A DNA stretch of 64,000 nt from positions 248,001 through 312,000 of the forward strand of contig JAFIGV010000015.1 of NCBI GenBank assembly GCA_017849575.1, read 5' to 3'. Shown piece after piece: positions 61,542 to 64,000 of the stretch (position 1 is its first letter; every line of letters starts with the position of its first letter). The notes beneath the pieces are model-generated. The model saw only the letters and a list, made by a program, of their open reading frames with translations. It was not told where the DNA came from and did not search any database. A program made the translations under genes and the position numbers. Origin of the DNA: Flavipsychrobacter sp. GTDB taxonomy: Bacteria; Bacteroidota; Bacteroidia; Chitinophagales; Chitinophagaceae.

Positions 61542-61591
61542 CAAGGTTTCTATTGTGAAAATAGTACCGCTAATCGCTTCAAATCCTCAAT

Positions 61592-61652
61592 AAATTGGTT
61601 CGAAATTTGTCCCGACAGGGGCACTTTGAAACCCGCGCCAGGCGCGGGTTTC
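61592..61652. other. tRNA-3'-end-like segment and perfect hairpin before truncated integrase
   Basis: GGTTCGAAATTTGTCCC and AGGGGCACTTT look like a degenerate tRNA T-loop and acceptor end. Directly after it a perfect 12-bp stem GAAACCCGCGCC/GGCGCGGGTTTC with a one-base loop (61628-61652) forms a terminator-like hairpin. Two ACTCGGACA copies follow at ~61668 and ~61681, as upstream of other Bacteroidota integrases. Together they suggest the attachment-site side of another integrated element. Confidence 0.45.
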
Positions 61653-61721
61653 GCTATTTCAAAAATAACTCGGACACAGAACTCGGACAAAAACTGCATT
61701 CGGTCAATAGTCGAAAAAGCC

Positions 61722-62054
61722 ATGGGAAACCCTATCCTATTTCCTCCATATCAGAAAGCCTATGTTTATAATGGAGAGCGTGAATGGTTCGTTGCATTCA
61801 ATTACTACGATAGAGAAGCTCAGAAATACAAGCGGGAAAAAATACGCGTCAGAAAGAGGGGGATGACACATCCCCAGCGAGAAATCCTATTACAACAAAT
61901 ATGTGCAGAACTAAACAAATTGATAGCCTATCGAAATGAGAAAGGTCTTTATCACAAGCCATCGAAGGACAAATCCAGGAACACGATGCAGCAAAGTTTG
62001 CTGGAGTGGGCGGATCAACTGAAGGACGATGCAGAGCTTTCCGATACCCCTGTT
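61722..62054 (+). pseudogene. Truncated tyrosine integrase (N-terminal part)
   Basis: From ATG at 61722 the frame encodes ~110 residues resembling the arm-binding region of Bacteroidota integrases: EWFVAFNYYDREAQKYKREK, then KIRVRKRGM-H, and QQICAELNKLIAYRNEKGLY. The catalytic domain is absent; the frame breaks at GTTAGCGG near 62052, the core of the cassette-like unit that follows, and ends at 62129 as an unrelated tail. It is a relic of an integrative element, interrupted by the arriving hydrolase unit or by a deletion. Confidence 0.6.
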
Positions 62055-62069
62055 AGCGGTTCGCCCTTT

Positions 62070-63035
62070 TCATTTTCTCTTCAAAAAACCGCTTACATCT
62101 TTTGTCCACTCTGTTCGATACTTTATTAAGTAGTTTTCGTGTCGAGCAAGTTTATAGGTTCTTAGAACTTTTTCTCCCGCTAGATTGTCGTAAATATCAT
62201 CAATTTCCTGTCTGCTAACATTTTTGTCCTTTTCACCATAAAGTAATAGAGTCGGGCAGGTGATGTTCTTTGCATAGTCAGCCGGATTATGTTCAAATGC
62301 CCAAAAACCATTTTGAACTCCGCCCCAGAAAACCAAAAGACCCGCCATAGGAAATGTGGGAACATTCATGTTCTTAAATCGTGCTGCAACAGTTTGATAC
62401 ATTGTCCCAAAAGGACACTCAAGAATAATTCCCTTTGGTTTTAAGCTATAGTCCTTTATTGCCTTCATAATTGCAACAGCACCCATGGATGTCCCAAATA
62501 AATAAATGTCCTTTACGCCTTTGCTATGCAAATAGTCATACGCTGTCTTAACTTGTTCAGCTTCCTTAAAGCCGATTGTTGTTGTATTTCCTTCAGAACC
62601 GCCACTACCCATAAAGTCAAGCAAAAGAGCATTGTATTTTAAACTATCAAAAACCATTGCTTTGTCAAGCATAGACGATTTTTCTCCCCCATAGCCATGG
62701 CAAATAATCACTGTGCCTTTAACTGTGTCAGTTTTTGCTGAACTGTCCTTGTGCAAATACCAGCATTCAATCTTTTTGTTGCTTTGAAGTTCTACAGTTT
62801 CGTAAGTTACAGCTGGTTTTATTTTGTTTTCCGGTCGTGGGTTGTTCACGCCAAAGGATAGAGCTTTCACTTTTCCACCAAATGTCAGCTGCTCCGGTTT
62901 TAGTGTCTTTTCAACATTGTCGTCTGCAAAATGAGTGAATTTGTAGGAGTGAAAAACTGCTACGACATTCATAAGGACAAAAGCGATCAGCAATGTCCAG
63001 ATAAGTCGTTTAAGTATTTTTCGTCGTCTTGTCAA
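62070..63035 (-). CDS. Membrane-anchored alpha/beta hydrolase
   Basis: 321-aa enzyme. An N-terminal transmembrane anchor (ILKRLIWTLLIAFVLMNVVA) precedes an alpha/beta hydrolase domain. Nucleophile Ser is in LFGTSMGAVAIM, the oxyanion region is CHGYGGEKSS, catalytic Asp in LYGEKDKNVS and His in LARHENYL. It is probably a periplasmic or inner-membrane esterase of unknown substrate. The stop is 15 bp from the core of a cassette-like boundary (GTTAGCGG) on the left, and a folded repeat lies at its start side. It therefore appears to be part of a cassette-like unit. Confidence 0.88.
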   Translation of the reverse strand: MTRRRKILKRLIWTLLIAFVLMNVVAVFHSYKFTHFADDNVEKTLKPEQLTFGGKVKALSFGVNNPRPENKIKPAVTYETVELQSNKKIECWYLHKDSSAKTDTVKGTVIICHGYGGEKSSMLDKAMVFDSLKYNALLLDFMGSGGSEGNTTTIGFKEAEQVKTAYDYLHSKGVKDIYLFGTSMGAVAIMKAIKDYSLKPKGIILECPFGTMYQTVAARFKNMNVPTFPMAGLLVFWGGVQNGFWAFEHNPADYAKNITCPTLLLYGEKDKNVSRQEIDDIYDNLAGEKVLRTYKLARHENYLIKYRTEWTKDVSGFLKRK

Positions 63036-63070
63036 TTGAAGTTTTAAGTTGAGGGTTTCTTCATAGGTTG

Positions 63071-63205
63071 ACCGCTAACGGTTTCGGGTTTTGCCTTGGC
63101 GGGCTTTTGAAACCGAAAACTGTCTGCTGGCACCAAAGTTTATTAATTGCTCAAATGTTTCTATTCGCAATATCCGCCCATTAACGCAAAACCCGTTAGT
63201 TGCCG
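63071..63205. repeat. attC-like ~135-bp imperfect inverted repeat
   Basis: Ends pair: CCGCTAACGG...GGGTTTTGC at 63072-63093 with GCAAAACCCGTTAG (63186-63199), separated by ~90 bp. The core CTAAC/GTTAG positions resemble the R'' and R' boxes of integron attC sites but do not match RYYYAAC/GTTRRRY exactly. It sits between the hydrolase start and the TIR gene stop, and a related core (GTTAGCGG, 62052-62059) is at the other end of the hydrolase gene. I read it as a cassette-boundary repeat; an integron integrase is not in the window. Confidence 0.55.
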
Positions 63206-64000
63206 TTAAATTTCGAGATTTAAACCTGCTACTTTCAGTTCCTTTATTAAGGCAAATCCTATTTCTTCAATGTTTTTGTCGACATGCGTGTAAATAAAAC
63301 CGCTGATATCACTTGGTATTGTAACGTTACCCTTGTGCAAAGCGCAAACTCGATTTCTTCCTAGTTTTCCGACAAAATAACCAAATTCAAAAATAACATT
63401 TGGTCTAGCTCTAAACTCCTCTTTTCTTTCTAACTCAGATATCCTTTCTTGATCAATTGTGTAAGCAATTTCGTCGGGAGTTAGCAAAATAAAGACATAG
63501 GCAACGTCGCTATTCGCTTCAAATTTTTCTATTATGGTTTTTCCTTCACCAGCTTCTCGATGTAACACAATCGATTTAAGACCTATGTGTGATAAAAAAA
63601 CTTCCAATTCAATTTTTAGATTATGGTCGTGACCATGCACAATAAATACCTTTTTCTCATTTAGTTTCGCCGGTTTTTTTTTAGTTTTCTGAACTATTTC
63701 TTTTTGCTCATTGGGATTCGATTTTATTAAAAGTTCATCAAAGGTATCTCCACCTACGAGTATACTTTTAAGTGCAGTAAGAGCCCCAATATAACTGTCT
63801 TTTGCTGTGTCAAATTGATCTCTATAATTCCCCTTTATTCGTGCAGCATTACCTGTCTTGAAATAAATAAACGGTTCTGATCCCTGTCTAACTGATTCAC
63901 TTAATACATGCTCAATTCTACTCACCCACGAGTTCCATGCTCCAGAAGGTTCTTTTCCATAAAATCCATGAGATTCTCGTTTGCTAGAATTCTCCCAGGT
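63206..64000 (-). CDS. CAP12/Pycsar-type TIR domain protein (5' end beyond window)
   Basis: The frame is open to the right edge (25 further codons past the GTG at 63925), so the gene is 5'-truncated. At least 264 residues are visible. The C-terminal ~150 match PF10137, the TIR-like nucleotide-binding domain of CBASS Cap12 and Pycsar effectors: KVFIVHGHDHNLKIELEVFL, HREAGEGKTIIEKFE, then a FEFGYFVGKLGR region. Such proteins usually deplete NAD+ once activated. The N-terminal sensor lies mostly outside. No cyclase is seen nearby; the gene appears alone in a cassette-like unit. Confidence 0.85.
   Translation of the reverse strand, partial: TWENSSKRESHGFYGKEPSGAWNSWVSRIEHVLSESVRQGSEPFIYFKTGNAARIKGNYRDQFDTAKDSYIGALTALKSILVGGDTFDELLIKSNPNEQKEIVQKTKKKPAKLNEKKVFIVHGHDHNLKIELEVFLSHIGLKSIVLHREAGEGKTIIEKFEANSDVAYVFILLTPDEIAYTIDQERISELERKEEFRARPNVIFEFGYFVGKLGRNRVCALHKGNVTIPSDISGFIYTHVDKNIEEIGFALIKELKVAGLNLEI

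Noticed and set aside
61592-61625. Functional tRNA gene after the IS element
   Set aside because: T-stem does not pair properly and no 5' half exists; kept only as an att-like segment.
63071-63205. Canonical integron attC site
   Set aside because: Core boxes do not fit RYYYAAC/GTTRRRY exactly and no integron integrase is present; reported only as attC-like.
1-64000. CRISPR arrays, rRNA genes, riboswitches
   Set aside because: No regularly spaced repeats, rRNA-like segments or recognisable aptamer structures were seen.

Overview
Organism: the window reads as Bacteroidota (Bacteroidetes) DNA that is almost entirely accessory. The evidence is TAnnTTTG-type -7 boxes upstream of several genes, mostly no Shine-Dalgarno sequences, a tRNA-Leu remnant without encoded CCA, a Bacteroidota-type tyrosine integrase with its usual HTH partner, and an IS21 pair of the kind common in this phylum. 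I cannot name the genus. The first ~1.5 kb differs: a P4-type (DUF4102) integrase, an AlpA fragment and a tRNA-Ser-like 3' end with encoded CCA, all features more usual in Proteobacteria.

Layout. (1) 1-1530: right edge of an AlpA/P4-integrase island ending at a tRNA-3'-end-like att core. (2) ~1.7-15.5 kb: a mobilizable element with a MobF relaxase, a coupling ATPase plus separate membrane partner, an excisionase-like HTH protein, cargo genes, and a tyrosine integrase beside a partial tRNA-Leu. (3) ~15.5-59.1 kb: a prophage with a contractile tail. It has a large serine recombinase, lambda-like packaging and head genes (Nu1-like, gpA, gpW, gpB-type portal, protease-capsid fusion) and a P2/Mu-like tail (sheath, tube, chaperone with a -1 frameshift, tape measure, GpU, X, D, V, gp25, J, I, fibres). 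Its lysis module has a holin, a one-gene spanin and a glucosaminidase. An S24 repressor sits opposite a short early operon (SSB-like, DUF1376 replication protein). (4) 59.1-61.5 kb: an IS21 element whose right end I could not find. (5) 61.6-64 kb: a truncated integrase, then two minus-strand genes (membrane-anchored alpha/beta hydrolase; CAP12/Pycsar-type TIR protein) separated by a ~135-bp attC-like folded repeat.

How it works together: late phage genes run right to left from the terminase genes to a terminator after the endolysin. Two cargo blocks interrupt this otherwise ordered operon. The block at 40.7-48.4 kb, between portal and protease-capsid genes, holds a GIY-YIG/helicase-methyltransferase operon facing a divergent Panacea/SocA-like-DUF488 pair. 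The block at 30.4-32.9 kb, between tape measure and GpU, holds an 826-aa nuclease-ATPase with its own promoter-like box. Both look like prophage-borne defence genes. A third oddity is an ABC-ATPase-GNAT protein split by an A9 run next to a formyltransferase in the lysis region, which could be a phage modification module.

All assignments come from reading motifs and gene order; no database search was run.
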